Below, piece by piece: positions 38,029 to 47,581 of a stretch of DNA of 64,000 nucleotides. Positions within the stretch are counted from its first letter, which is position 1; each line of letters starts with the position of its first letter. The notes beneath the pieces are model-generated. The model was not told the origin of the DNA and made no database searches. It was given only the letters and a program-made list of their open reading frames with translations. The stretch is from Pelagicoccus albus (GTDB lineage: Bacteria > Verrucomicrobiota > Verrucomicrobiia > Opitutales > Opitutaceae), in the NCBI RefSeq assembly GCF_014230145.1, contig NZ_JACHVC010000006.1:434001-498000 (forward strand). Direction: 5' to 3'. Made by a program: the position numbers and the translations under genes.

Positions 38029-40671
38029 CTAGCGAACCAGAATCTCGTCGGCGAATAGCCAAGATATTGTGCCGGTGAATAGGTAGCCTTCCGGTATCTC
38101 GCCAAAAGGTTCGGCGACCACTCTGATATAGCGTATCTGCTTTTTGGATTCGATGGGGATTTCGAATTTTACCAGGTAGGGCTCGCCGCGGATATTGCCG
38201 TTTTCGTTTTGGATCGATCCGCTCAGGGTGAAGTTTTTGCCGTCGGCAGAGGTGTAAACTTTCACAGAGGGAGGCAGGAAAATACCGCTATTGGGATCGC
38301 AGAGATAGCTCGCAATCACTTCTGTAACGGGCTTCTTGCCACCCAGATCGATGGTAGCGTCCAAAGGTTCTCCACAGTAGCCTAGCCAGCGTCCGTCACG
38401 GAACTGAGTGGTGCCCATGATCCCATCGGTGAGAGTAGAAGGGCCGGAGGCCGGGTAGGCAGGGTGGGCTGCTTGGGCTAGCGAAACTGGCTTTTGAAAC
38501 GCAGGGCTGGCTGGTACGTAGATGCTGGAATGGGCGATCGGATTCTGCGTCGAGTCGAAAACACTCGCATTTACCGTTGCGGCCTCTTCTAGCCGCAAAT
38601 CGGCAGGGAAGATTGGATCGTTGAAACTCGGCTCCTTGTTGATGGCGTAGCGCAAGCTGTGCCCCTCTTGGGGCTTTTGAGCGCTCACAATTCCGGATGG
38701 GCCTGGTTCCTGTAATTGGTAACTGAGTACAGGCGAGGGCACGATTTGTACGAGGTCGAACCAGGCGACTCCCGCTGTCTCCAGTCCAAAAGAGAGGACC
38801 GTGGAAGTAGATGATTTCGGAGCGGTGAAATAGAAGCCGTACTCCTGCCATTGGTCGCTCAAGGTATAACGTTTGGACTGCTGCATGGGGTCGATGTCCA
38901 ACAAGAAGCTGGGCATCTCAGGCTGCCTTTTCCCTTTGGCCCAGATCGAAACGTAATAAGATTGTCCTTTTTCCAAAGCGATAGGAATGAGGCGTACGCG
39001 GTTTCCACCGAAATCTTTTGGTGCTGTGAGCCGGAGGCTGAAAAGTCCCTCTTTGAATTCGCGAGGATCGAGAAAAGTGGATGAGCCGATATCCTTTTGC
39101 TCTTCGTCGATCCAACGTAGATTTGACCCGACTGGAACGCCAGCGCTCGCGAAGGACTCGAAGCTCGGGTTGGTGGTAAGGTTAAAATTGGATACGAGTT
39201 CTGGCTGCTCCTCTTCCGTTTTCAACGATAGAAAATAGACTCTGGTTCCGTATCCATCGATATAGTCATTCAACGTGTTCTCGTCCACTGATAAGGTTCG
39301 ATTTTCGAACCAAAGGGACGCTTGAGCGGACATGTCCATTAACTCGCCCTCGAGTTTAAGCGAAAGTGGCTTCGGTTGCTCGTCCAGATTAGCGGCTATG
39401 ATGACGGTTTCTCCATCCACGCTGTACGCTTTGACGATAACGCGGGGATCTGAGCTTGAGACCTCAGGAGGCTCCTCCGTGGATAGGAGGAAACGGGTAA
39501 GCTGGGCGGTCTCGACTGCCACGTCGCTGCAAGCGGACCATGCGGATACTGCTTGCGGAATGTTGTTCCCGCTGCTGCGTATATAATACTGGATACCGCG
39601 AGCTCCGTTGAGGAGGCCGAGGTAGGTCATGAGTCGGAGCTCCCGTCCTGTGGGTTCTCTTAGCCACATTTCTTGCCCACCAAACGCTTGAGGAACCAGC
39701 CAAACCGATTTCTCGTGCCGGTATGCGTCCACGTACGCATCGAGCGTTTCTAGGATTGCCTCTGGAGGTTTGCCTGGAATTGGGTAGGGGTCCGTCATGG
39801 CGATGTCCATGCTATGGCGGAAATCCTCCCGCTTGGAAGGCATCATGAATACAACGGAAACCGGGTGATAAGGGTCGAGTTCCTTGACTGCTTGGTAGGC
39901 GGTCTCAATGACTTCCGGAGGTCGACCTTGTCCGTCGGGCTCGTCATTGATATACCATGACAAAAGGGCGGGGTGATCACGAAATTCGATAACTTCTTCT
40001 TTGAGGAGGGCAAGTTTCTCCTCCTCCGTCAAATCCACGCCCTTGCTGCCGTTGTGGCCGGTGCCAACCAGAGAGTTGAGTCCGTACTGGACCTTTATCC
40101 CCAGGGCGGCGCAACGATCCATGTAGGCTCGCCTCTCCTCCCGATCTTGGGGGAAATTCGTTTGATAGGGGCCGATGGTATTGAATCCGTTGGTGACCTC
40201 GCGCTCCGGCAGGTCATCGATTGGCACGCAGTAGAAGCCGAAGGGAATGAAAGGGAGTCCCTCTACGATTAATCCGCCTGTTAAGCGGTCAATTTGAACG
40301 GCATGATCTTTGTTCGGCAAGCGTTTGATGTCCACGCGACCGCGGGTGATAACATTCGAATCCGTTGAAAATGCATATTCAATTTTGCTTGTGCCCATCG
40401 GCAGCGAGCTGATGTCCAAGGGGATTTCCTTGTCCGCTGCTATGATTGTTGATTCGGTTAATAGGACCCCTTGGTGGAATGCTTGGAATGTCCATTCGCT
40501 TTCACTTTCGATCTCGGATCCCTTTAGAATCAAGCTAGCAGTGTCGTCTGGTAGGTAGTAGTCGTACCGGCTGCTTAGGTTTTCCGCCTTAGCGCTGAAG
40601 GCTGTAAGCAACAGCAGGGAAATGAAGTAGATCGCACTTTTAGGCAGCGAATTCGGAAAGTATCCAGACAT
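38029..40671 (-). CDS. Exported glycoside hydrolase-like protein with carbohydrate-binding C-terminus
   Basis: Secreted protein of 880 residues with a signal peptide (IYFISLLLLTAFSAKAEN). The N-terminal 120 residues look beta-sandwich. A TIM-barrel region of GH2/clan A type follows, with GLPFIPFGFYCVP and a probable acid/base glutamate in ALLSWYINDEPDG near residue 241. The C-terminal half has a CBM4/9-like jelly roll (NPSFESFASAG ... SYYVSIWAKGKR). It ends in a discoidin/CBM32-like domain (GRWLGYCGEPLDATIDLGG, ASYLCDPNSG). No exact family is recognised. Only one of the two catalytic glutamates could be placed with confidence. It stands alone, with a palindrome just upstream. Confidence 0.72.
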   Translation of the reverse strand: MSGYFPNSLPKSAIYFISLLLLTAFSAKAENLSSRYDYYLPDDTASLILKGSEIESESEWTFQAFHQGVLLTESTIIAADKEIPLDISSLPMGTSKIEYAFSTDSNVITRGRVDIKRLPNKDHAVQIDRLTGGLIVEGLPFIPFGFYCVPIDDLPEREVTNGFNTIGPYQTNFPQDREERRAYMDRCAALGIKVQYGLNSLVGTGHNGSKGVDLTEEEKLALLKEEVIEFRDHPALLSWYINDEPDGQGRPPEVIETAYQAVKELDPYHPVSVVFMMPSKREDFRHSMDIAMTDPYPIPGKPPEAILETLDAYVDAYRHEKSVWLVPQAFGGQEMWLREPTGRELRLMTYLGLLNGARGIQYYIRSSGNNIPQAVSAWSACSDVAVETAQLTRFLLSTEEPPEVSSSDPRVIVKAYSVDGETVIIAANLDEQPKPLSLKLEGELMDMSAQASLWFENRTLSVDENTLNDYIDGYGTRVYFLSLKTEEEQPELVSNFNLTTNPSFESFASAGVPVGSNLRWIDEEQKDIGSSTFLDPREFKEGLFSLRLTAPKDFGGNRVRLIPIALEKGQSYYVSIWAKGKRQPEMPSFLLDIDPMQQSKRYTLSDQWQEYGFYFTAPKSSTSTVLSFGLETAGVAWFDLVQIVPSPVLSYQLQEPGPSGIVSAQKPQEGHSLRYAINKEPSFNDPIFPADLRLEEAATVNASVFDSTQNPIAHSSIYVPASPAFQKPVSLAQAAHPAYPASGPSTLTDGIMGTTQFRDGRWLGYCGEPLDATIDLGGKKPVTEVIASYLCDPNSGIFLPPSVKVYTSADGKNFTLSGSIQNENGNIRGEPYLVKFEIPIESKKQIRYIRVVAEPFGEIPEGYLFTGTISWLFADEILVR

Positions 40672-40986
40672 AGGTTACGACGTTGAGTTCGTTTAGAACC
40701 GCGAATTTCGTTTAACTGAAATCGCGAGACTGCGTCTGGAAAGTAGCAAATTTCCAAAATGCGGGAAATGTCGAAATCGATGGAGTTTTTAGTAAAAACG
40801 CTTCTGCACGGCCGCTAAGAGGCGTTTCTTTCCGAGTCTTGAAGACTATCTACCCGGCCTTGTCAGCTTTGGAAGATGGGGCAGGGGTCCAATCGCCACA
40901 ATGAGAGGATCTCTGAGAGTCGATCGACACTCAGCTCTCTTGGAACTGAGCTTATTGCCGATCCCAAGAGTCGGAATTGACTATCG
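40672..40986. other. Intergenic region upstream of the exported hydrolase
   Basis: A 315 bp gap holding the promoter of the 38029-40671 gene and an operator-like palindrome (separate entry). The rest, up to the racemase stop codon, shows no gene or strong hairpin. Confidence 0.4.
40700..40726. promoter_or_regulatory. Imperfect palindrome upstream of exported hydrolase
   Basis: Arms cgcgaatttc and gaaatcgcg are inverted repeats (one extra A on one side) around gtttaact. It lies 29-55 bp upstream of the ATG at 40671, overlapping where a minus-strand promoter would sit. A substrate-specific repressor site is plausible. Confidence 0.4.
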
Positions 40987-42225
40987 CTAGAAATAGACGC
41001 GGGGATTCGAGGCACCCCACATGGTCGCTTGTTCGCCGAGAGTGCGTTCGCTGTGCATACGGTTTTCGCGGTCATCGATGAAATCGTCGCCTTGAGCGCC
41101 GTACAGAACGACTTCATCGTTCATGTGGACTTCCGGGAGGTCGGTTACGTCGACCATGGTTGTATTCATGGTGGTTACGCCGACGATTCGAGCTCGCTTG
41201 CCGTTGATTAAGACGTAGCCACGGTTGCTGAGCGATCTTGCAATTCCGTCTGTGTATCCAATTGGCAAATTCGCGAGTACGGAGTCGCGAGTTAAGATAG
41301 CCGAACCTCCGTAGCCTATGGTACTGCCCTCGGGGAATGTATGCAGAGAAGCGATACGAGTCTTGAAGGTGATAAGCCGTTCGTAGGGCGCTGTGCGTCC
41401 GTAAAGAAGACCGCCGATTCGAACCATGTCAAAAAGAGACTCGGGAACGTTTTGTGCCGCGAACGAGCTGGCGGCGTGCAGCGTGAGATTCTCGCGCTCG
41501 AGGGGCGAGTTTTCTATCAGCCAGGCGGTTTGTTCGGCAAACTTTTCACTGGCGGCTTGGATCAGTTCGATTTTGGCCCGAGGGAAGTGTGTCATCATAC
41601 CCACTATGTTCAGATACTTGTTCCGCACGATTTTGAGCCCCTCTTTTTTGCCGGTCTCTGTCCCGATTTCTAGGCCGTTGCGTCCCATGCCAGTCGAATT
41701 CAAAACGAGATGGATCGGGATCTTAACACCGTGGGATTTGGATAATTCCTTAATCTGGATCGCTTGCTCGAGGCTGCCTATGATCTCCTCGATTTTGTAT
41801 TCGATGCCCTCTTCGATCTCATTGCGACTCGCCGAGCGTGCTCGAACGATTCTCCCTTCAAAACCGTTCTCACGCAACATCCGGGCCTCTTCGTTGCTAG
41901 TGATTCCGATGAACTTTACCCCGTTGTCTATGACGGTCGGCAGCAAGCCCACGATTCCGTTTCCGTAAGCGTCGGCCTTCATAATGGCACAAAGTTCCGC
42001 TCGGCCATCGAGAAACTCTTTCACCCGCTTAATGTTTTCGTCGAAGGCTTGAGTATCGACCTCCAGCCAAGCGTTGCTGCCGGCGATGCGTTTCTCGAAC
42101 AAGCTCTGATCAGTCTCCTGGACCAACAGAGGAGCGGAATCGCAGACGAGTATTCCGAGCGTTAGGGACAGAAGGGCGAAGATCCAAGTTTTTCTTCGCA
42201 AGACGTGTATTGGCGAAAGCGACAT
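40987..42225 (-). CDS. Exported alanine / broad-spectrum amino acid racemase (Bsr-like)
   Basis: PLP-dependent racemase of 412 residues. The PLP lysine is in IMKADAYGNGIVG near residue 83, and the fold-type III catalytic tyrosine region is STIGYGGSAIL. Unlike ordinary cytoplasmic alanine racemase it has an N-terminal signal-like segment (WIFALLSLTLGILVCDSA). It also has variants typical of periplasmic Bsr enzymes: LNSTGMGRNGLE, ITSNEEARMLRENGF and VGVTTMNTTMVDVTD. Bsr enzymes make non-canonical D-amino acids in the periplasm, affecting peptidoglycan and neighbours. The distinction from Alr is from motif reading and export, not a tree. The gene stands alone. Confidence 0.82.
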   Translation of the reverse strand: MSLSPIHVLRRKTWIFALLSLTLGILVCDSAPLLVQETDQSLFEKRIAGSNAWLEVDTQAFDENIKRVKEFLDGRAELCAIMKADAYGNGIVGLLPTVIDNGVKFIGITSNEEARMLRENGFEGRIVRARSASRNEIEEGIEYKIEEIIGSLEQAIQIKELSKSHGVKIPIHLVLNSTGMGRNGLEIGTETGKKEGLKIVRNKYLNIVGMMTHFPRAKIELIQAASEKFAEQTAWLIENSPLERENLTLHAASSFAAQNVPESLFDMVRIGGLLYGRTAPYERLITFKTRIASLHTFPEGSTIGYGGSAILTRDSVLANLPIGYTDGIARSLSNRGYVLINGKRARIVGVTTMNTTMVDVTDLPEVHMNDEVVLYGAQGDDFIDDRENRMHSERTLGEQATMWGASNPRVYF

Positions 42226-42396
42226 GACTCGGCCCCGAGCCTAAGCTGTGCCACGAGCTCGCTGGCACAGTCTTATGCAAAGAAATCGCACAAGCCGAGG
42301 ATAGGTTTACTTAGGTGCCGACCATCCGAATTCCAAAGTCGTCACCAAAATGCTCGTTTGTGACTCGAAGCTTGGTTTTGGAAACGCAGTCCACTC

Positions 42397-42670
42397 AGCG
42401 GCAATTGATCGTTTTCGCTCCTTGCGTAGACCCCCTTGTGGGTGTTCCGACTCGCTTTGCGATCGGTCTTGTCGGCTAAGCCTAGGAGCTAATCCCGCCT
42501 TCGGCTATTTCAACAGGCGTCCTTTGATGCAGGGAAGGGGTGAGAAATCTTAAAGAGAGTGAATTTATGGATGCAGTAAGGTTCAGAGGATTGGGACTTG
42601 ATTTGATCTTTGAGTATAGACCTAATTTCACCGCCCCTAAATTTGACTTTTGATGAGTGACCCCTTTGGG
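42397..42670. repeat. Direct repeat copy 1 (~270 bp)
   Basis: First copy of a tandem duplication; the second is at 42701-42970. Both start agcggcaattg and end gatgagtgacccctttg, and share long stretches such as gcgatcggtcttgtcggcta. Positions 42416-42496 also match the hairpin-rich repeat family at 49950-50030. No intact gene lies within it. Confidence 0.85.
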
Positions 42671-42700
42671 CTTATTTGGTTTTGGGTGCACAGTCTAATT

Positions 42701-42970
42701 AGCGGCAATTGGTCGATTTCGCTCCTTCAGTCGAACCCTCTTGTGGGTGATGCGAATCGCTGTGCGATCGGTCTTGTCGGCTAAACCTCGGAACTCATCG
42801 CCCTTTGGCATTCATACAGGCGTCCAGGATGCAGTGAATGTATTTGAGCTTAATAAGCGAGTTCATTTATGGATACAGTAAGATTGAGAGGATTAGGTCT
42901 TAGTTTGATTTTGAGCATAGACCTGATTCCATTGCCCCTAAATTTGAATTTTGATGAGTGACCCCTTTGA
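42701..42970. repeat. Direct repeat copy 2 (~270 bp)
   Basis: Second copy of the unit at 42397-42670, 30 bp further on, diverged at scattered positions and with small indels. Its right end abuts the truncated IS481-type transposase, so the duplication and the insertion may be linked. Confidence 0.85.
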
Positions 42971-43278
42971 GCTCCCTTTGTTCCTTGAGGATCAGCCGCT
43001 CCACGGACGTATCCGTGGCGTTGGGACTGCAGTTAGGACGGCGGCTCGCTTCACCCAGTCCAGCAAGACCGAACCGGTCGTACCGTTCGATGTACTTGTG
43101 CCCGGTCTTTCGGCTTATGCCGAAGTCCTGGCAAAGGTCTGTTATATGAAAACGCCCGGTCTTGGCCAGCGTCACGAATCTGAGCTTCTCTTCCATAGGG
43201 TACACTTCTTTCCAGGGCATGATGCCCGGTTATGTGTAACCTATGTCCCCGGTCTATCTGTTACCGATGTCCCCGGTT
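42969..43278 (-). mobile_element. IS481-family element remnant
   Basis: The minus-strand frame from the ATG at 43220 encodes the N-terminal helix-turn-helix region of an IS481-type transposase (MPWKEVYPMEEKLRFVTLAK, LCQDFGISRKTGHKYIERY, RRPNCSPNATD). It stops matching after about 85 residues at 42969. The whole DDE catalytic domain is missing. At 43234-43278 a terminal sequence with two direct copies of atgtccccggt resembles an IS end. The remnant lies 26 bp from the stop codon of the 1425-residue Rhs-like gene. It is non-functional. Confidence 0.8.
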
Positions 43279-43303
43279 CGTACCTAGTGTAGCAACTATC
43301 CGT

Positions 43304-46300
43304 CTAACGCTTGCTTTCGTAGGTTTTGGTGACGTTTCCGTACTCATCGTGGACGTTGATGGTCCACGTCTTTTTACCTTTGGGTGCGTATGGGGTGGAG
43401 ACCGCTTGGGTGCGTCCTTGATTGTCAAATACGGTGTCGGTTATTAGGACGTCTTTTTCTTCGTCAATCTCGATGTTTCGGATGACGTTGCCGGCTCTGT
43501 CGTAGTACTGGAGCGTGGTCGTGTCGTCGTTGTTTTCGGTTATCTTGACGTACACAGATTGATTGGGGAACCCGACCCCCTTGGGAGGGTGGATGGTTTG
43601 TTGTTCGACCCAGCCTTTGCCTTTTTTCAGAGTCCAATGGTAGTTGGTAGAACGCTCGTAGTCGTAGCTCGGATTGGTGACTGAGATTTCCCTGCTCAGT
43701 TCGTCGTAGCTTGTGAAAACCGTGATCCCTCGGTCGTAGTAGGTCCTCTTGGGTTTTCTGAAAATGGCATTGTAGGTATGGCTGCGGAGCTCGCCGTCCT
43801 TGTAGGTGACTTTTTGAGCTTTGTCCGTGGTCGGATCGAAATCGGATGCAGTGTAGGTTTGCTCCGCTGAGTCTTCGATGGGGTCCGAGTTGTCGTCGAG
43901 CTTGTATTGGATTGCGGCAATTTGACGCCCGTATTCGTCGCGTGGATAGCGGTGGAAGGTGTCGGGCTCTTCGCTTTTTTTTGTTGAAAGCGAGTTTAGC
44001 TCTTTTTCTTCGATGATGTATTCGGAACCCGGAACGTAGGCGTACTCTTTCGGAGCGTTGAAAACGTCTTCGGAAGCGTCCAAATTCTCAGAATACTCTA
44101 CACTTTTCTTCGAACCGGTGACTGTATCGTGAGCATCGCTCGGTGGATGGAAGCTCGTGGTAGTTTTTTTATATATACCAAATCCGTAGTCTAGCAGGTC
44201 TAGTTTCTTGTTGCCGTAGTGTATCTGTCCGGGGAGTTTGGTGATTGAAGCGTCTACCTCTGGATCAAGGTTGTAAGGAAAACGTATGTCGGGGAAGTGG
44301 GTATTGGGCTGTGTTTCCGAGTCTTGGTCGTCGAACCAGTAGGAGTGGGTGGTAAAGTAGTAGATATCCTCTGGCAGCTTGTTGGGGATGATGTGGCCGC
44401 GACCAGTCCAGTTGTCCAAATCAGCAGCGGGCATGCTATAGTGGTAGTTCAAATCATTGACCCATTCGTTTTCGATGGTCTGGGATTGGTGAGGATAGAG
44501 CGTGCCGTAGTACTTATTTTCGAATTCGGAAGTGACCGCATCGAAAACGCAGCTATGGTTTTCTGTACTCACTACTTTGATACGGTAGTCTTTGCCTTGC
44601 TTCCAGGTTCGGTAGACTTCCTCTCGTGTGACCAGTCCGGTGACGGGATAGGATTGGGTGACGAATTGGTAGGACAAGAAGCCCGTGTGTCGGTCGATGG
44701 TGGTGAAGGAGCCGAAACCAAGGCTGCCGCGACCGGAAAAGTCGCTTCGCCAAGCGCTGAACTGATAGCCGAAATGGGAGAAATTGCCACTGGCTTCATC
44801 CTTCCAGACTTCTGCCACGACTGGCGAGGAGATGCGACGCTCGCGAATCGGGTAGCTAACGATAGAGCCGGGCGTGTAGGAGCGTTCGTCTTTACCCGCT
44901 CGATACTGGACGCAAACGGTGCGGCCTAAGCCCTCGACGATTGCGACCACCACGTTTCGAATGGGACCGGACGGGTGGTCTTGGTCTGCTCCGTCTATCA
45001 CCTTTAGCAAGCGGGAATGTCCGTATTCGCTCCGTTCGAGCAGGGTGGTCTCGTAAAGTCCGTCGCCGTTCGAGTCTATGGCGCAGCTAATGTGAAGATT
45101 CGAGGGTTTGGGGCGTGCTTGCTTCTTTCCCCATCGTAGGTCGCCCAATTGTTGCCAGAGTTTTCCTTCCAGTTTGCTGGGGTTGGAGAAGGTCCCGTTC
45201 ACATTCGAATAGCGAACTTGCCATGTGAGTTGTTCCTTGGATCGCCTTTTCTTGGCGTCCGAGTTGCTGCTGCACTCAAGCCACAGCAGGTCGACGGCGC
45301 CGTCCTGATTGACGTCGAGGGCCTGAGGCGAGCCAATAGGGCGAATTTCGATCGAGGCTTGGATGTAGGCTGTTGTCGCTTCTTGTTTGGTGTTGCGTTT
45401 TTCGGATACGATTATCGGTGTCTTGAAGGAGCCGCAGACGGCAGCAAGGGCGCTGTATTGGGCCGCATCAGGACTGATGAGACTGGTGGGCAGCGCTTTT
45501 GTGAGTATGCTTTCCCAAAGCCAATGGTCGGCCTCCTGAGTGCCGCACAGGAAGTCGGGGTGTTCGTCGGAATTGAAGTCGCCTATGACGAGGGCGATCC
45601 CGGCGTTTTCTAGCTGGTGGGGATCCAGCGATGCGAGGGAGAGTGAATTCCACGTTTTCAGTGTCACGGTGTCGGTGAAGCCGGTTTGCGGTAGGCTGAT
45701 GGAATAGTTGAGAAAGAGGGTGTTCGTCAGGCCATCGGCCGGTGTATTGGACGTTTGGAGTTCTAGCCAGAGGTAGTCTTCAAGGCCGTCGCCGTTTAAA
45801 TCGGTGAGCGTGCCTTTGCTCTCGATTGGAATGTTTTCGTTTTGTTTCGCTAGATCGTGTTGGAAGGGCGTTTGCCTGAATCCATCATTCTGATACAAAT
45901 AGGCAAAGAGTTGGTGCTTGGAGGTGTGAACGAGAAGGTCGTCTCTTCCGTCGCCGTTGAGATCGCCGGCTGAGAGTGTGCGGGCGTCTCCGCTGAGCTG
46001 GGAGGCATCGACTTGAGAGAGGGGAATGAAGGTGGTTCCGGTCGATTGCAGGGCGTAGGCGAAGCCATCCGGGTAGGTGACGAGTAGGTCCTTAAGGTGG
46101 TCGCCATTGAATTCGAATACTGAGAACGTTGGAGTGCCTCGGCGATTGTTTCGCTCCGGAATGACCTCGTCGAGACTTGCCCAAACGGAGTCTGGCGCTG
46201 TTGCGAATCCGTTGCGGTTGGAGAGTCGCATCTTGAGGGATGAGCCGATCGATAGGAGATCGTCCTTACCGTCTCCGTTGAAGTCATCGATGATCTGAGC

Positions 46301-47581
46301 GCTGAAATCTTGTACTTCGTTGCGGGCGGAAGGAAGAGCTTGGGCTTGGTAGCTGCCATCGGAATCGAAGGCCTTCGACCAGTAAAATCGGGTGGGAGCG
46401 AGCGAACGCAAGGGAGCGCCGATATCGGCGGCGAGATAAGGCCGGATTTCCTGCAAGCGAAGGACCTGTTGCTCGTTGGGGTCCTCGTAGATCAGGTCGT
46501 AGCGGGCGACGGTTTGTTCTTTGGGGAGGTAGCTGACGAGGATTTGTTCTACAGCATGGGTTCCATGGCTGGCGGTCATGGCTCGGTAGCCAATGCACGT
46601 GCTGGAACGGGTTCGGTATTTGTATTCGACCTGGTATTCAGGAGCGGCTTCCGGCGTACCAGTGTAGCGGATGAATCTGAGCTCCCATGTTCCAGGCGCG
46701 AGCTGTTCGTAGTGAAAGCTTAGGTAGTAGCCAAAAGGATTTTCCACCCGTTTGAGCACGTATTCGTAAGTTGGCTCGGAGAGCTGGTCCGGTTGGGTTG
46801 CTTCGACGCCGCGGTGCAATGCATCGGTTTCGTTCTCGAATTTTCCGAAGTAGTAGGTGGAGCCGCTTTTGTTTTTTAGAATGAATGTTTCGATGATGTC
46901 ACCGGTACCGACTGCTTCTATGGTGACGAAGCTATCAACTTCGGTACGGTATTTAGAGCCTGGATACCCGTAGCTCTCGGGGTCCGTGATGCATACGAGC
47001 CGTTTTCCGTCGAGGTAGTAGCGATCCTTGTCACTGAGCTCGATGCCTCTCGCTTCATTGTCGCGGGCATGGAAGCGCCGGCCGCGGGTGATCCCATTGT
47101 AGAAGCCATCGTTAATGTAGAAGCGGTAGCCGGCGGAGCCATTGCCCATGCGGCTTGAGTAGCCGATGGAGAGGTCGGGAACGGGACTGCCGCGACCACC
47201 TTGCAAGGGCAGGTCGATGCTGTATTCGCCGGTGCCTTTATTGTCGACGGAGAAGCGACCTTTGAATCCGCCTACGATCTCGGAGTCGAATTCTGGTTGG
47301 GGTGGAACGAAAGGAGGTTTGCTCGCCTTACCGCTGAGGGCCTTGCGAATCATGATCTCCAAGGCGGTGCGGTTGCTATCCGATTCTGGGTCGAGCACCT
47401 CCGTTTCTCGCAAGGGGGCGTGGGCGGATACCATGGCGAGGCTGGCTTCGTATTCCGGAGTAACGGCGTATGGGGGAGGCGGCGGTACGCGTTTAGAGAT
47501 CCGGACGGCCGAGGCGGGCAGTACCAGAATGAAGAACAGTAAGCAGAGTTGAACGCTGAGGAGAGCTTTTGCGAAGAACAT
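43304..47581 (-). CDS. SpvB/Rhs-like exported protein with FG-GAP repeats, probably C-terminally truncated
   Basis: A 1425-residue protein with a signal peptide (SVQLCLLFFILVLPASAV). Residues 90-420 resemble the SpvB/TcdB N-terminal region (GGRGSPVPDLSIGYSSRMGN, YYLDGKRLVCI). FG-GAP/VCBS calcium-loop repeats follow: IDDFNGDGKDDLLSI, GDLNGDGRDDLLVH and TDLNGDGLEDYLWL. The C-terminal third has YD/Rhs-type strands (FTSYDELSREISV, YDRAGNVIRNIE, VHDEYGNVTKTYE). A full Rhs cage and toxin tip would be expected after this, but the frame stops 26 bp from an IS481 remnant. Truncation by the insertion is likely. It may be an exported shell or adhesin; a toxin role is unproven. Confidence 0.75.
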   Translation of the reverse strand: MFFAKALLSVQLCLLFFILVLPASAVRISKRVPPPPPYAVTPEYEASLAMVSAHAPLRETEVLDPESDSNRTALEIMIRKALSGKASKPPFVPPQPEFDSEIVGGFKGRFSVDNKGTGEYSIDLPLQGGRGSPVPDLSIGYSSRMGNGSAGYRFYINDGFYNGITRGRRFHARDNEARGIELSDKDRYYLDGKRLVCITDPESYGYPGSKYRTEVDSFVTIEAVGTGDIIETFILKNKSGSTYYFGKFENETDALHRGVEATQPDQLSEPTYEYVLKRVENPFGYYLSFHYEQLAPGTWELRFIRYTGTPEAAPEYQVEYKYRTRSSTCIGYRAMTASHGTHAVEQILVSYLPKEQTVARYDLIYEDPNEQQVLRLQEIRPYLAADIGAPLRSLAPTRFYWSKAFDSDGSYQAQALPSARNEVQDFSAQIIDDFNGDGKDDLLSIGSSLKMRLSNRNGFATAPDSVWASLDEVIPERNNRRGTPTFSVFEFNGDHLKDLLVTYPDGFAYALQSTGTTFIPLSQVDASQLSGDARTLSAGDLNGDGRDDLLVHTSKHQLFAYLYQNDGFRQTPFQHDLAKQNENIPIESKGTLTDLNGDGLEDYLWLELQTSNTPADGLTNTLFLNYSISLPQTGFTDTVTLKTWNSLSLASLDPHQLENAGIALVIGDFNSDEHPDFLCGTQEADHWLWESILTKALPTSLISPDAAQYSALAAVCGSFKTPIIVSEKRNTKQEATTAYIQASIEIRPIGSPQALDVNQDGAVDLLWLECSSNSDAKKRRSKEQLTWQVRYSNVNGTFSNPSKLEGKLWQQLGDLRWGKKQARPKPSNLHISCAIDSNGDGLYETTLLERSEYGHSRLLKVIDGADQDHPSGPIRNVVVAIVEGLGRTVCVQYRAGKDERSYTPGSIVSYPIRERRISSPVVAEVWKDEASGNFSHFGYQFSAWRSDFSGRGSLGFGSFTTIDRHTGFLSYQFVTQSYPVTGLVTREEVYRTWKQGKDYRIKVVSTENHSCVFDAVTSEFENKYYGTLYPHQSQTIENEWVNDLNYHYSMPAADLDNWTGRGHIIPNKLPEDIYYFTTHSYWFDDQDSETQPNTHFPDIRFPYNLDPEVDASITKLPGQIHYGNKKLDLLDYGFGIYKKTTTSFHPPSDAHDTVTGSKKSVEYSENLDASEDVFNAPKEYAYVPGSEYIIEEKELNSLSTKKSEEPDTFHRYPRDEYGRQIAAIQYKLDDNSDPIEDSAEQTYTASDFDPTTDKAQKVTYKDGELRSHTYNAIFRKPKRTYYDRGITVFTSYDELSREISVTNPSYDYERSTNYHWTLKKGKGWVEQQTIHPPKGVGFPNQSVYVKITENNDDTTTLQYYDRAGNVIRNIEIDEEKDVLITDTVFDNQGRTQAVSTPYAPKGKKTWTINVHDEYGNVTKTYESKR

